NCBI RefSeq assembly: GCF_900142365.1 | Contig: NZ_FRAP01000010.1 | Location: 144,404 to 208,403 of the forward strand | Direction: 5' to 3' | DNA from: Pseudonocardia thermophila | GTDB taxonomy: Bacteria; Actinomycetota; Actinomycetes; Mycobacteriales; Pseudonocardiaceae | Length of the DNA stretch: 64,000 bases | Part shown: in pieces, positions 28,671 through 37,724 of the stretch | Numbering within the stretch: the stretch's first letter is position 1 | Layout of the letters: each line of letters starts with the position of its first letter | Program-made: the position numbers and the translations under genes | The notes under the pieces: model-generated | Database searches by the model: none | What the model was told of the DNA's origin: nothing | What the model saw: the letters and a program-made list of their open reading frames with translations, nothing else

Positions 28671-30113
28671 TCACCCGTCGTCCGCCGGCCGAGCTGCGAG
28701 GATCGCCCGGCGCGGGTCGGGATCGGGCAGCCTGGCGCGCAGCCGGTGCAGCAGCTCGGGATCGGTGTCGCCGCCCGCGCGCAGCAGCGCCCACATCGCG
28801 TCGACGTCGCCGCTGCGCAGCACCGCCGCTCGGACGGCGCCGGTGAGCAACTCCCGTTCCTCGCGGATCGCGGGCGCATCCGAGCAGGGCAGGAGCGGGC
28901 CCCGGTAGGCCAGCGCGGCGTCGCGCACCCGCCCGCTCATCAGCGCCTCGCGGACCTCGCGGAAGTCGGCGTCGACGCGGGCGGTGAGCCGGTACGGCTG
29001 AGTGCGCAGGATCGCTGGGCCGAGCACCCCGCGCAGCCGGTGCACCTCCGCGCGGATCGTGACGGTCTTGCCGTGGTCGCCGTGCAGCATCGTGGCCAGC
29101 GCGTCCGCGGTGAGGCCCTCCGGGTGCAGGACGAGCAGCGCCAGTAGCTCGGCGTGCCGGCGGGACAGCTGCACCGGGCGGCCGTCGACGTGCACGACGG
29201 GCCGGTGCGCGCCCAGGAACGAGACGGTGAGCACGGGCAGCGTCCGGGCGCCGCGGTCGACCGGGCGGGCGAGCCAGCCCTCGGCCAGCGGTTCGAGCAC
29301 CGCCTCGCCGCCCTCGAACCGCACTCGGTCGCCGCTGTGCGGCAGGTGGACCCGCGCCGGCAGCCAACCGGCCGGCTGCGCGGCGAGCACCCGCCCGCTC
29401 GGGGCGAGCAGCGCACCCGGGCCGCCGCGCAGGGCGGTCAGGTGCGGCAGGCCCTTGGCGAGCAGGCGTTCGTCGCGCACGGCGATCTGCGCGGCGAGGT
29501 GGCTCTCGGCGAGCTTGGCGGCGGCGACCACCAGCGCGAGCGTCGTCGGGTGGAAGGTGCGCGCTGCCCCGGTGACGTCGACGGCGCCGATGAGCTCACC
29601 GGTGTCCGGGTCGTGGATCGGTGCGGCCGCGCAGGTCCACGAGTGGTAGGTGCGCACCAGGTGCTCGGCGGAGTGGATGGTGACCGGCTCGTCGGCGGCC
29701 AGCGCGGTGCCCATCGCGTTGGTGCCGATCGCGTCCTCCGACCAGCGCGTGCCCTCGACGAGGCCGACCGGCTCGGCCCGGCGCAGCACGTCGCGATCGC
29801 CCTCGCGCCACATGATCAGGCCGCGCTCGTCGGTCACGATCATCATGTGCTTGGCCTGGTCGGCGATCTCCACCAGCGTCTGGCGCAGCAGCGGCAGCAC
29901 CGGCGCGAGCGGGTGCGACCGGCGGATCCGCTCCAGCTCGGCCGGTTCGTGCTCGTAGGGCGGGGTGTCGTGCTCGGGATCGACGTGTGCGGCGAGCGAT
30001 CGCTCCCACGACCGTGAGACGACCTCCCGCGGCGGCAGCGCAGGCGTGCCGCCGGACAGGACGGCCTCACGGGTGCGCTCGAGCGCGTCCCGCACGGGAT
30101 CGGTGGCGCTCAT
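28671..30113 (-). CDS. GAF-domain regulator with winged-helix C-terminus (AcoR-like)
   Basis: 480 residues. The first half matches the GAF sensor part of AcoR-type regulators ([18 protein letters not shown], then [13 protein letters not shown] and [15 protein letters not shown]). Unlike classical AcoR there is no sigma-54 AAA+ domain; the C-terminal part instead has a winged-helix/BTAD-like region (about 350-480, [18 protein letters not shown] and [13 protein letters not shown]). Actinobacterial regulators of aldehyde dehydrogenase operons often have this layout. It is divergent from the aldehyde dehydrogenase gene, its likely target. I chose ATG 30113 as start; upstream sequence is not conserved. 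Confidence 0.82.
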   Translation of the reverse strand: MSATDPVRDALERTREAVLSGGTPALPPREVVSRSWERSLAAHVDPEHDTPPYEHEPAELERIRRSHPLAPVLPLLRQTLVEIADQAKHMMIVTDERGLIMWREGDRDVLRRAEPVGLVEGTRWSEDAIGTNAMGTALAADEPVTIHSAEHLVRTYHSWTCAAAPIHDPDTGELIGAVDVTGAARTFHPTTLALVVAAAKLAESHLAAQIAVRDERLLAKGLPHLTALRGGPGALLAPSGRVLAAQPAGWLPARVHLPHSGDRVRFEGGEAVLEPLAEGWLARPVDRGARTLPVLTVSFLGAHRPVVHVDGRPVQLSRRHAELLALLVLHPEGLTADALATMLHGDHGKTVTIRAEVHRLRGVLGPAILRTQPYRLTARVDADFREVREALMSGRVRDAALAYRGPLLPCSDAPAIREERELLTGAVRAAVLRSGDVDAMWALLRAGGDTDPELLHRLRARLPDPDPRRAILAARPADDG

Positions 30114-30209
30114 CACAGGCCAGCATTCGCGCGGTCGGGCACCGGGGCAAGGGGTACCTGACCCGAAGGCGCGGCCGCCTCTGTCCGGAAGGTGAGCTAC
30201 CTCCCACGA

Positions 30210-30231
30210 GCTGCAACCCGGCTGCAACCCC
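30210..30231. promoter_or_regulatory. Tandem 11-bp repeats, regulator/ALDH intergenic
   Basis: GCTGCAACCCG (30210-30220) is followed directly by GCTGCAACCCC (30221-30231), about 53 bp before the aldehyde dehydrogenase ATG. One helical turn apart on the same strand, they could bind the divergently encoded GAF regulator. Confidence 0.45.
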
Positions 30232-30283
30232 GGTCTTCCTAGCGTTCGCGGCGCTTCGTCCGCGAGCCGAGGAAGGACCGCAG

Positions 30284-31807
30284 ATGACCGTCTACGCCGC
30301 CCCGAACAGCGAGGGCAGCATCGTCTCCTTCAAGTCCCGGTACGACAACTTCATCGGTGGCGAGTACCTCAAGCCGGTCAAGGGGCAGTACTTCGAGAAC
30401 CCCACCCCGCAGACCGGGGAGATCTTCACCGAGGTCGCGCGCAGCACCGCCGAGGACGTCGAGCTCGCCCTCGACGCCGCGCACGCCGCCGCACCCGCGT
30501 GGGGCAAGACCTCCCCGGCCGAGCGCGCTGAGGTCCTGAACAAGATGGCCGACCGCATCGAGGAGCACCTCGAGCCGATCGCCATCGCGGAGAGCTGGGA
30601 GAACGGCAAGGCCTGCCGGGAGACCCTGGCCGCCGACATCCCGCTCGCGATTGACCACCTGCGCTACTTCGCCGGCGCGATCCGCGCGCAGGAGGGCGGC
30701 ATCTCGCAGATCGACGACGACACCGTCGCCTACCACTTCCACGAGCCGCTGGGCGTCGTCGGCCAGATCATCCCGTGGAACTTCCCGATCCTGATGGCGA
30801 TCTGGAAGCTCGCGCCCGCGCTCGCGGCGGGCAACGCGGTCGTGCTGAAGCCTGCCGAGCAGACCCCGGCGTCCATCCACGTGCTGATGGAGCTGGTGGC
30901 CGATCTGCTCCCGCCGGGCGTGGTGAACATCGTCAACGGCTTCGGGCTGGAGGCGGGCAAGCCGCTCGCGTCGAGCAACCGCATCCGCAAGATCGCCTTC
31001 ACCGGTGAGACCACCACCGGCCGGCTGATCATGCAGTACGCGTCCGAGAACATCATCCCGGTCACGCTGGAGCTGGGCGGCAAGAGCCCGAACATCTTCT
31101 TCAACGACGTCGCGGCGGCGGACGACGCCTTCTACGACAAGGCGCTCGAGGGCTTCACGATGTTCGCGCTCAACCAGGGCGAGGTGTGCACCTGCCCGTC
31201 CCGCGCGCTGATCCAGCAGGACATCTACCACGACTTCCTCGCGGCGGCGGTCAAGCGGACCGAGCAGATCAAGCAGGGCAACCCGCTCGACACCGAGACG
31301 ATGATCGGCGCCCAGGCGTCGAACGACCAGCTCGAGAAGATCCTCTCCTACATCGAGATCGGCCGGCAGGAGGGCGCGAAGATCCTCACCGGCGGGGAGC
31401 GCGTCGAGCTCGGCGGCAACCTGTCCGGCGGCTACTTCGTCCAGCCGACGATCTTCGAGGGCACCAACTCGATGCGGATCTTCCAGGAGGAGATCTTCGG
31501 CCCGGTCGTGTCGGTCACCCGGTTCACCGACTACGCCGACGCCATCGCGATCGCCAACGACACCCTCTACGGGCTCGGCGCCGGCGTGTGGTCGCGCGAC
31601 GGCAACACCGCCTACCGCGTGGGCCGCGACATCCAGGCCGGCCGGGTGTGGGTGAACAACTACCACGCCTACCCTGCGCACGCGGCGTTCGGCGGCTACA
31701 AGCAGTCGGGCATCGGGCGGGAGACCCACAAGATGATGCTGGAGCACTACCAGCAGACCAAGAACCTGCTGGTCAGCTACTCGCAGAACGCCCTGGGCTT
31801 CTTCTGA
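30284..31807 (+). CDS. NAD-dependent aldehyde dehydrogenase (ExaC/AcoD type)
   Basis: 507 residues. Oxidises short-chain aldehydes such as acetaldehyde to acids. Signatures: [20 protein letters not shown], general base Glu263 in [10 protein letters not shown], nucleophile Cys302 in [10 protein letters not shown], and the C-terminal [19 protein letters not shown] typical of the ExaC/AcoD group. GAGGAAGG precedes the ATG. It is paired with DUF779 by a 1-bp TGATG overlap. With the methanol and alcohol dehydrogenases it completes alcohol-to-acid oxidation. Confidence 0.94.
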   Translation: MTVYAAPNSEGSIVSFKSRYDNFIGGEYLKPVKGQYFENPTPQTGEIFTEVARSTAEDVELALDAAHAAAPAWGKTSPAERAEVLNKMADRIEEHLEPIAIAESWENGKACRETLAADIPLAIDHLRYFAGAIRAQEGGISQIDDDTVAYHFHEPLGVVGQIIPWNFPILMAIWKLAPALAAGNAVVLKPAEQTPASIHVLMELVADLLPPGVVNIVNGFGLEAGKPLASSNRIRKIAFTGETTTGRLIMQYASENIIPVTLELGGKSPNIFFNDVAAADDAFYDKALEGFTMFALNQGEVCTCPSRALIQQDIYHDFLAAAVKRTEQIKQGNPLDTETMIGAQASNDQLEKILSYIEIGRQEGAKILTGGERVELGGNLSGGYFVQPTIFEGTNSMRIFQEEIFGPVVSVTRFTDYADAIAIANDTLYGLGAGVWSRDGNTAYRVGRDIQAGRVWVNNYHAYPAHAAFGGYKQSGIGRETHKMMLEHYQQTKNLLVSYSQNALGFF

Positions 31808-32196
31808 TGCCCCGGGTCGCGCTCACGCAGGCGGCCGCTGACCTGCTGGTGCAGCTCACGGAGGTCCACGGGCCGCTGATGTTCCACCAGTCCGGCGGAT
31901 GCTGCGACGGGAGCGCGCCGATGTGCTACCCCGAGGGGGAGTTCGAGCTCGGTGGATCAGATGTCCACCTCGGTGATCTCGTCGTCGAGGGGCTGGTGAA
32001 GCCGATCGGGTTCTCCATGTCGGCGGCGCAGTACGAGTACTGGAAGCACACCCACCTCACCGTCGACGTGGTGCCCGGGCGGGGCAGCGGGTTCTCCGTC
32101 GAGGCGCCGGAGGGGGTACGGTTCGTCGTCCGCTCGCGGCTGCTGACCGACGAGGAACGGGCGGAGGGTCCGGCGTCGAGCACGACGATGTGGTGA
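31807..32196 (+). CDS. DUF779 family protein
   Basis: 129 residues. DUF779 proteins are small accessory proteins nearly always next to ExaC/AcoD-type aldehyde dehydrogenases. Conserved elements seen are LMFHQSGGCCDGSAPMCY, with three Cys that could bind metal, and EYWKHTHLTVDVVPGRG. The ATG shares one base with the dehydrogenase stop codon. Biochemical function is not known to me; a role in maturing or protecting the dehydrogenase is inferred from linkage. Confidence 0.9.
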   Translation: MPRVALTQAAADLLVQLTEVHGPLMFHQSGGCCDGSAPMCYPEGEFELGGSDVHLGDLVVEGLVKPIGFSMSAAQYEYWKHTHLTVDVVPGRGSGFSVEAPEGVRFVVRSRLLTDEERAEGPASSTTMW

Positions 32197-32253
32197 TCAA
32201 CAAGGCTCTTCGATCACCGCAGGTTCGTTCTCGACGCGGCGAAGATCCCCGGG

Positions 32254-32286
32254 CGGGACCCGGACCGGCGTACCGTCCGGGTCCCG
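32254..32286 (+). terminator. Terminator of the ALDH-DUF779 operon
   Basis: Perfect 11-bp arms (32254-32264 with 32276-32286), 11-nt loop, followed by a pyrimidine-rich run TTCCCTTCTC. It lies 58 bp after DUF779 and 25 bp before the next gene. Confidence 0.65.
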
Positions 32287-32311
32287 TTCCCTTCTCCCGG
32301 GAGGACCAGAC

Positions 32312-32905
32312 GTGCCGTCGACGACGCTACGGACGCTGTCCGGGCTGCCTGCCGAGCCGCCCCGGCTCGCGGAGTCCACGCTGATCATGATCGACTGCCA
32401 GAACACCTACACCCGCGGCACGATGCAGCTGGAGGGCGTCGAGACGGCGCTCGACCACGCCGCGGAGCTGCTCGACCGCGCCCGCTCCACCGGCATCCCC
32501 ATCGTCCACATCCAGCACGACGCAGGTCCCGGCTCGCCCTACGACGTCCGCGACGAGATCGGGGCGATCGTCGACCGCGTCGCCCCGCGCGGCGACGAGC
32601 CGGTGATCGTGAAGAACTTCCCGAACGCGTTCGTGCGGACCGATCTGGCGGAACGGCTCGGGCCGGGGCCGCGGAACCTGGTGCTGGCCGGGTTCATGAC
32701 GCACATGTGCGTCAACTCGACGGCGCGCGGGGCGTTCAACCTCGGGTACTCGCCCACCGTGGTCGCCGCGGCGACCGCGACCCGTGCGCTCCCGGGCCCG
32801 GACGGTTCGGCCGTCGACGCAGCCGCGCTGCAGACCGCGAGCCTCGCCGCGGTCGCCGACCTGTTCGCCGTGGTCGTGCCGGACGTACGGGCGATCCCGG
32901 ACTGA
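32312..32905 (+). CDS. Isochorismatase-like cysteine hydrolase
   Basis: 197 residues. The isochorismatase-fold triad can be read: Asp in LIMIDCQNTY, Lys in VIVKNFPNAF and Cys in GFMTHMCVNSTARGAFNLGY. Relatives hydrolyse amides or isochorismate (nicotinamidase, N-carbamoylsarcosine and ureidoacrylate amidases). The substrate is unknown; its place at the edge of the aminoaromatic island is compatible with amide hydrolysis. GTG start with GGGAGGACC ahead of it. A cis-peptide element typical of the family lies just before the Cys. Confidence 0.85.
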   Translation: MPSTTLRTLSGLPAEPPRLAESTLIMIDCQNTYTRGTMQLEGVETALDHAAELLDRARSTGIPIVHIQHDAGPGSPYDVRDEIGAIVDRVAPRGDEPVIVKNFPNAFVRTDLAERLGPGPRNLVLAGFMTHMCVNSTARGAFNLGYSPTVVAAATATRALPGPDGSAVDAAALQTASLAAVADLFAVVVPDVRAIPD

Positions 32906-32922
32906 CCCTCGCAACCGCACCT

Positions 32923-33906
32923 TCACAGGGCCAGCAGCACCTTTCCCCGCGCCTGCCGCCGGGCGAGGATCTGCAACCCCTCCGCACACCGCTCGAGCGG
33001 CAGCACCGCGTGCACGTGCGGGACGAGCCGGCCGTTACCGGCCCAGTCGAGGACGTCGGCGACGTTCGCCCGGTGCGCCTCCGGCTCGCGCCGGGTGAAC
33101 TCGCCGAGGAACACCCCGAGCACGGCGGCCCCCTTCACCAGCGGCAGGTTCAGCGGGAGCCGGGGGATCGTGCCCGAGGCGAACCCGACGACGAGGTGCC
33201 GCCCGCGCCAGGCCAGCGCGCGGAAGGCCGCCTCCGCGTGCGCCCCGCCCACCGGGTCCAGCACGACGTCCACGCCGTGCCCGTCGGTGAGCCGGCGCAG
33301 TTCAGCCTTGAGGTCCTGCACGGAGTAGTCGATCACGGCGTGGGCCCGCGGGCGCAGGAACTCCGTCCGCTCCGCCGACGACGCGCACGCGATCACCCGC
33401 GCCCCGAGCGCCCGCCCGACGTCGACGGCGGCCAGTCCCACCCCGCCCGACGCGCCGAGCACGGCCAGCGTCTCCCCGGGAACGAGACCCGCGCGCTGCC
33501 GCAGCCCGTGCACCGCGGTCGCGGCCCCCACCAGCACGGCTGCGGCCGTCGCGTCGGGCACCGACGGTGGCAGGACGGTGACCCGGTCGGCCCGTACGAC
33601 GATCCGTTCCCGGGCCACGCCGTACTCCTCGTTGCCCGCCACCCGGTCACCGACGTGGACGCCGGCCACCCCGGGCCCGACCGCGCTCACCGTGCCCGCG
33701 TACTCACTGCCCGGCGAGAACGGCGGCTCGGGTCGCACGACGTGCCGCCCGGCGACCAGCAGCGTCTCGTGGAAGTTCAGCCCGATGCAGGAGACGTCGA
33801 CCGCGACCTCGCCCGGCCCGGGCACCGGCGGCGGCAGCTCGACGATCTCCAGCACGTCGGGGAGCGCGTCGGCCTCGCCGAACTCCCGGCACACCACCGC
33901 CCTCAC
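32923..33906 (-). CDS. Quinone oxidoreductase-type MDR dehydrogenase
   Basis: 327 residues. Medium-chain reductase of the zinc-free NADPH:quinone oxidoreductase group: GroES-like N-terminal half (CIGLNFHETLLVAGRH, SEYAGTVSAVGPGV), then a Rossmann domain with LGASGGVGLAAVDVGRALGA. Structural zinc cysteines are missing. The GTG start overlaps the CoA-transferase stop by 4 bp, so it is the second gene of a two-gene operon. In catabolic operons such proteins reduce enoyl or acryloyl groups; the actual substrate is unknown. Confidence 0.88.
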   Translation of the reverse strand: MRAVVCREFGEADALPDVLEIVELPPPVPGPGEVAVDVSCIGLNFHETLLVAGRHVVRPEPPFSPGSEYAGTVSAVGPGVAGVHVGDRVAGNEEYGVARERIVVRADRVTVLPPSVPDATAAAVLVGAATAVHGLRQRAGLVPGETLAVLGASGGVGLAAVDVGRALGARVIACASSAERTEFLRPRAHAVIDYSVQDLKAELRRLTDGHGVDVVLDPVGGAHAEAAFRALAWRGRHLVVGFASGTIPRLPLNLPLVKGAAVLGVFLGEFTRREPEAHRANVADVLDWAGNGRLVPHVHAVLPLERCAEGLQILARRQARGKVLLAL

Positions 33907-35072
33907 GCGACCGCTCCGGCCGCGAACCACGCATCGATGCGTTCGGCGTCGACCCCGGACTCCGCGAGCACCTCCCGCGTGTGCTCGCCCAGCTCGGGCG
34001 GCATCCGGCGCACCGGCGGCAGCTCGCCGTCGTAGCGGACGGGATGGCGCACCAGCGTCACGGGCTCGTCGCGGAGGCGCACCTCGGTGAGCAGCCCTTC
34101 CGCCTGAACTTGCGGGTCGGCGGGCAGATCGGCGTAGTCGGCGACCCGCTCGTACCAGAACCCGCGCGGGCCCAGTGCCGCATCCAGCCGCTCCCACGTC
34201 CAGCCGGCCAGCTCCGCCGCGAGCGCGGCGGTGAACGCATCCCGGTCGGTCAGCCGGCCCTCGTCCCCCAACGCGACGAGCGCAGGCGCGCCGATCGCGG
34301 AGACGAACCCCGCCATGTCTCCGCTCAGCGCGATCACCGCGACCGCGTCGGCCAGCCGGTACACCCCGTACGGGGCATCGATGAACCAGGCCGCGAGATG
34401 CCGGTCCCGCCGCAGGTCAGCGCGGGTGCGCCGGCCGCCGTGGAACAGTGCGATCGCCTCGGCCTGCAGGTCCAGCCCGGCCCCGAGCAGGCTCGCCTCC
34501 ACCCGGGCGCCCTCCCCGGTGCGCGCTCGCCGGACGAGCGCGGCCAGCACCCCGAGCGCGAGCAGCGCGGCCCCGTGGTGGTCGACGACGGGCGATCCCG
34601 CCGCCGTCGTCCCGTCCCCGGTCGCCGCGATCAGCCCGCTGCGCGCCTGCACGAGCACGTCGACCCCGGGCCGCTCGCCCATCGGGCCGCGCCCGCCCCA
34701 GCCGGTCGCCGAGGCGTACACGATGTCCGGCCGGATCGCCCGCACGGCCTCGTAGCCGAATCCGAGCTTGTCCAGCGCGCCCGGCCGGTAGTTCTCCAGC
34801 ACGACGTCGGCCCCGGCGATCAGCGGTGCGAGCACCTCGGCCGCCATCGGGTGCTTGAGGTCGACGGCGATCGCCCGGCAGTTCCGGTTGACCGCGAGGA
34901 ACGTGACGCTGGTGCCGGCGACGCGGATGCCGCCGCTGCCCGTGCGCCGCTCCCACGCACCGCCCGGCGGTTCGATCTTCACCACGTCCGCGCCGAGGTC
35001 GGCGAGGTGCTGCGCGGCCGCGGGGCCCTGCACGAAGTGGGTGAAGCTCAGCACCCTGATCCGGTCCAGCAT
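33903..35072 (-). CDS. CaiB/BaiF-type (class III) CoA-transferase
   Basis: 389 residues. Moves CoA between carboxylic acids through an aspartyl-CoA intermediate. N-terminal VLSFTHFVQGPAAAQHLADLGADVVKIEPP and VDLKHPMAAEVLAPLIAGADVVLENYRPG are family hallmarks; the catalytic Asp is most likely in RPGVDVLVQARSG. The ATG gives MLDRIRVLSF. First gene of an operon with the MDR dehydrogenase; the promoter region holds a copy of the TTCCGG palindrome 46 bp upstream. Confidence 0.9.
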   Translation of the reverse strand: MLDRIRVLSFTHFVQGPAAAQHLADLGADVVKIEPPGGAWERRTGSGGIRVAGTSVTFLAVNRNCRAIAVDLKHPMAAEVLAPLIAGADVVLENYRPGALDKLGFGYEAVRAIRPDIVYASATGWGGRGPMGERPGVDVLVQARSGLIAATGDGTTAAGSPVVDHHGAALLALGVLAALVRRARTGEGARVEASLLGAGLDLQAEAIALFHGGRRTRADLRRDRHLAAWFIDAPYGVYRLADAVAVIALSGDMAGFVSAIGAPALVALGDEGRLTDRDAFTAALAAELAGWTWERLDAALGPRGFWYERVADYADLPADPQVQAEGLLTEVRLRDEPVTLVRHPVRYDGELPPVRRMPPELGEHTREVLAESGVDAERIDAWFAAGAVA

Positions 35073-35118
35073 GGCGCCGGATTCTTCGGGCGCCGCCGAA
35101 ACTGCGGCAAGATCGCGT

Positions 35119-35133
35119 TTCCGGCTGTCGGAA
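35119..35133. promoter_or_regulatory. IclR operator candidate, copy 1
   Basis: TTCCGG-CTG-TCGGAA, one mismatch from a perfect palindrome. It lies between the divergent CoA-transferase and alpha/beta hydrolase genes (46 and 62 bp from the starts). Copies 2 and 3 are at 39555 and 43537. Confidence 0.65.
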
Positions 35134-35195
35134 GGCGGTCGTTGTCCGCGGCCCGACGCGCGGGTGAGCATCGTGGCCCGCAGAAGGGAGCAGCG

Positions 35196-36047
35196 ATGAT
35201 CCGAGTCCGGGCGGGCGAGCTGGTCTTCGCCGTCACCACGGCCGGGGCCGGCGAGCCGGTCCTGCTGCTGCACGGCTGGCCGCAGACGGCGTACGCCTGG
35301 CGGCACGTGGTTCCGCTGCTCGCCGACGGGTTCGCGCTGGTCGCGCCGGACCTGCCCGGGTTCGGTGACAGCTCGATCCCAGCGGACGGCTACGACAAGC
35401 GCACTGTCGCGCGCCGCGTGCGGGCGCTGATGCACGAGCTGGGGCACGATCGCTACGCCGTCGTCGGCCACGATCTCGGCGGGCAGGTCGGCTACGCGCT
35501 GGCTGCGCAGTGGCCGGACGAGGTGACCCGGCTGGTGTTCGTCGAGGCGGGGATACCCGGGCTGGGCCGCTCGATCGACGCGGCGAACCCGCTGCGCGGT
35601 GGGTCGTGGCACTTCGGCTTCAACATGGTCCCCGACCTGCCGGAAGCACTCGTCTCCGGCCGCGAGCGCACATACCTGCGGTTCCTGTTCCTGCGCGATG
35701 AGATCGGGCTGGTCGAGACCGCCGCGATCGGGCCCGCCGATCTCGGTGTCTACGCCGACGCGCTCGCCCGTCCCGGGGCCCTGCGCGGCAGCTTCGGCCA
35801 CTACCGCGCACTGCCGCAGGACATCGCCGACAACCGTCGGCTGGCCGCCACCGCGCAGCTGCCGATGCCGGTGCTCGTCGTCGGGGCCGCGGGCGGGGTG
35901 GGTCTGTCCTGGCTCGACACGGTCACCGAGGCCGCCCAGCACGTCACGCCGGTGCTCGTCGACGGCAGCGGCCACTACCTGCCCGAGGAACGGCCGGCCG
36001 AGCTCGCCGGGCTGATCCGCGAGTTCCTGTCGAAGGAGAACACATGA
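35196..36047 (+). CDS. Alpha/beta hydrolase, epoxide-hydrolase-like
   Basis: 283 residues. LLLHGWPQTAYAWRHVVPLL forms the oxyanion HGWP loop; the nucleophile elbow GHDLGGQVG carries Asp, which places it with epoxide hydrolases and haloacetate dehalogenases instead of Ser esterases. The catalytic His is in DGSGHYLPEE near the C-terminus. AGAAGGGAGCAGCG precedes the ATG. First of three genes joined by 4-bp overlaps (hydrolase, dioxygenase, CoA ligase). Confidence 0.88.
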   Translation: MIRVRAGELVFAVTTAGAGEPVLLLHGWPQTAYAWRHVVPLLADGFALVAPDLPGFGDSSIPADGYDKRTVARRVRALMHELGHDRYAVVGHDLGGQVGYALAAQWPDEVTRLVFVEAGIPGLGRSIDAANPLRGGSWHFGFNMVPDLPEALVSGRERTYLRFLFLRDEIGLVETAAIGPADLGVYADALARPGALRGSFGHYRALPQDIADNRRLAATAQLPMPVLVVGAAGGVGLSWLDTVTEAAQHVTPVLVDGSGHYLPEERPAELAGLIREFLSKENT

Positions 36048-36565
36048 CCGAACTGAAGATCTCGATGCCGATCGTCGATCTCGACGGCATCGCGCACGAG
36101 CTGGGTGAGGCCGGCCGGCGCGTCCGCGTGCTGTGGCAGGAGGGGGAGTCGCTCGCGTTCGTCGCCCGCGGCCGGGAGTACCGCAGCGAGTTCCACATCA
36201 ACCCCAGCGACGAGGTCATGTTCATGATCCGGGGGCAGATGAATCTGCACTACCGCAACCCGGACGGCACCGAGGACGTCGCGGTCATCCCACAGGGCTC
36301 GTCGATCTACACCCGATCCGGCATCCCGCACTCCCCCCGCTTCCCTCCGGACGCGTTCGTTCTGGTCATCGAGCGGCTGCGGCGCCCAGGCGAGCTCGAC
36401 CGGTTCCACTGGTTCTGCCGGAAGTGCGACAACTTCCTGCACGAGGAGGCCGTGCACGTCGACGACTACCGCACCGACCCGGTCGGCAAGGCGTACCAGC
36501 GCTTCTTCGCCGACGTCGACGCCCGGACCTGTGGCGAGTGCGGCGACGTGATGCCCGCCGGATGA
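36044..36565 (+). CDS. 3-hydroxyanthranilate 3,4-dioxygenase-like cupin
   Basis: 173 residues. Cupin dioxygenase matching the bacterial 3-hydroxyanthranilate dioxygenase (NbaC) layout: iron ligands in EYRSEFHINPSDEVMFMIRG and IPHSPRFP, then ERLRRPGELDRFHWFCRKC. A second metal site is formed by two CxxC pairs (CRKC and CGEC), as in the rubredoxin-like site of bacterial enzymes. It would open the ring of 3-hydroxyanthranilate or a related 2-aminophenol to a 2-amino-3-carboxymuconate semialdehyde. The usual RxDYH stretch reads RSEFH, so substrate range may differ. Overlaps both neighbours by 4 bp. Confidence 0.82.
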   Translation: MTELKISMPIVDLDGIAHELGEAGRRVRVLWQEGESLAFVARGREYRSEFHINPSDEVMFMIRGQMNLHYRNPDGTEDVAVIPQGSSIYTRSGIPHSPRFPPDAFVLVIERLRRPGELDRFHWFCRKCDNFLHEEAVHVDDYRTDPVGKAYQRFFADVDARTCGECGDVMPAG

Positions 36566-37686
36566 CCGGACCGTTCAACGGGCCCGGGCTCGGCGAACTC
36601 GTCGTGCGGGCGCTGCGCCGCCATCCCGGCCGTCTCGCGTTCGTGGCGGGTGACCGGTGCGTGACCTACGCCGAGACCGCGGGCCTGATCGGGCGCGCGC
36701 TCGCCGCGTTCGACGCCCGCGGGCTGCGGCCGGGGGACCTGGTGCTGCAGGTGGTCGGCAACCGGCCCGAGCAGTGGGCTGTACAAGCGGCGTGCGCGCT
36801 CGCCGGCCTGCGCTCGGCCGGGCTGCCGCCCGGGGCGGACACCGCTGCGGCCGCGGCGTGGTGCGGGGCCCGGCTGGTGATCACCGAGGCCGGGCTGGCC
36901 GGGTTCTGGGCGAGCACGCCGTCGGCCGCGCCCCTGGTCGCCCGCGCCGATGCCGCCGACGTCGCGCGCGTGGCGTTCACCCGCGGCACCACCGGCCCGC
37001 GCAAGCGGGTGCTGCTGTCCGGGCGCGCCCTGGCCGCCGCCGGTCTGTTCCAGCTCACGGCGGCCGAGTGGCCCGCCGAGGTGCGGCTGCTGTGCGCGGA
37101 GCCGGTGTCCGGCGGCTTCGGCACGATGGTGCTACCCGCCCTGCTGCGCGGCGGCACCGTCGTGCTCACCGACGACACCGCCCCCGAGACGGTCGCGGAA
37201 GCGATCGACCGGCACCGCCCGACCGTGGCCTACCTGCTCACCGTGAACCTGGCCCGCCTCGCCCACGAGCTGCCCGTCCCGTCGACGTTCGAGACCCTCG
37301 TCTACAGCGGCGGTCCGCTCGCCCCCGGCGATCTCGACGCGGCGCTGGCCCGGTTCGGCCCGATCCTCGTGCAGGCCACGGGGCAGACCGAGGCGCCGAA
37401 GTCGTTCGCCGTGCTCGGCAAGGCCGATCACCACCCGGGCCTGGCCGCTACCGACATCGGGATGCCGCTGCCGGGCATGCGCGTGGCGGTGCTGGGCCCG
37501 GACGGCGCCCCCGTCCCGGACGGCGAACCGGGCGAGCTGTGCCTGCGCGGGCCCGCGGTCATGAGCGGCTACGCCGACGATCCCGCCGCGACGGCGCACG
37601 CCTTCCGCGGCGGCTGGCACCACACCGGAGACCTGGCCCGCCTCGATGAGCGCGGCCACCTCCACCTGATCGGCCGGCTGGGCTGA
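36562..37686 (+). CDS. Acyl-CoA synthetase lacking its C-terminal lid domain
   Basis: 374 residues. AMP-binding N-terminal domain with RVAFTRGTTGPRKRV (P-loop-like), LVQATGQTEAPKS, and GGWHHTGDLARLDERGHLHL holding the ATP-binding Asp. The protein stops at HLIGRLG, exactly at the hinge where the 100-130 residue C-terminal domain with the catalytic Lys should begin. The P-loop reads TRGTTGPRK, where family members have TSGTTGxPK. It may make the acyl-adenylate only, or be a decayed gene. No shifted frame downstream restores the missing part. ATG overlaps the dioxygenase stop. Confidence 0.85.
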   Translation: MTGPFNGPGLGELVVRALRRHPGRLAFVAGDRCVTYAETAGLIGRALAAFDARGLRPGDLVLQVVGNRPEQWAVQAACALAGLRSAGLPPGADTAAAAAWCGARLVITEAGLAGFWASTPSAAPLVARADAADVARVAFTRGTTGPRKRVLLSGRALAAAGLFQLTAAEWPAEVRLLCAEPVSGGFGTMVLPALLRGGTVVLTDDTAPETVAEAIDRHRPTVAYLLTVNLARLAHELPVPSTFETLVYSGGPLAPGDLDAALARFGPILVQATGQTEAPKSFAVLGKADHHPGLAATDIGMPLPGMRVAVLGPDGAPVPDGEPGELCLRGPAVMSGYADDPAATAHAFRGGWHHTGDLARLDERGHLHLIGRLG

Positions 37687-37691
37687 TCAGG

Positions 37692-37724
37692 CACCTGATC
37701 AAGCGCCGATGTCCAGATCAGGTG
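37692..37724. terminator. Bidirectional hairpin between convergent genes
   Basis: Arms CACCTGATC (37692-37700) and GATCAGGTG (37716-37724) with a 15-nt loop. Located between the truncated synthetase and the iclR-type gene, partly inside the 3-prime end of the latter. Confidence 0.5.
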
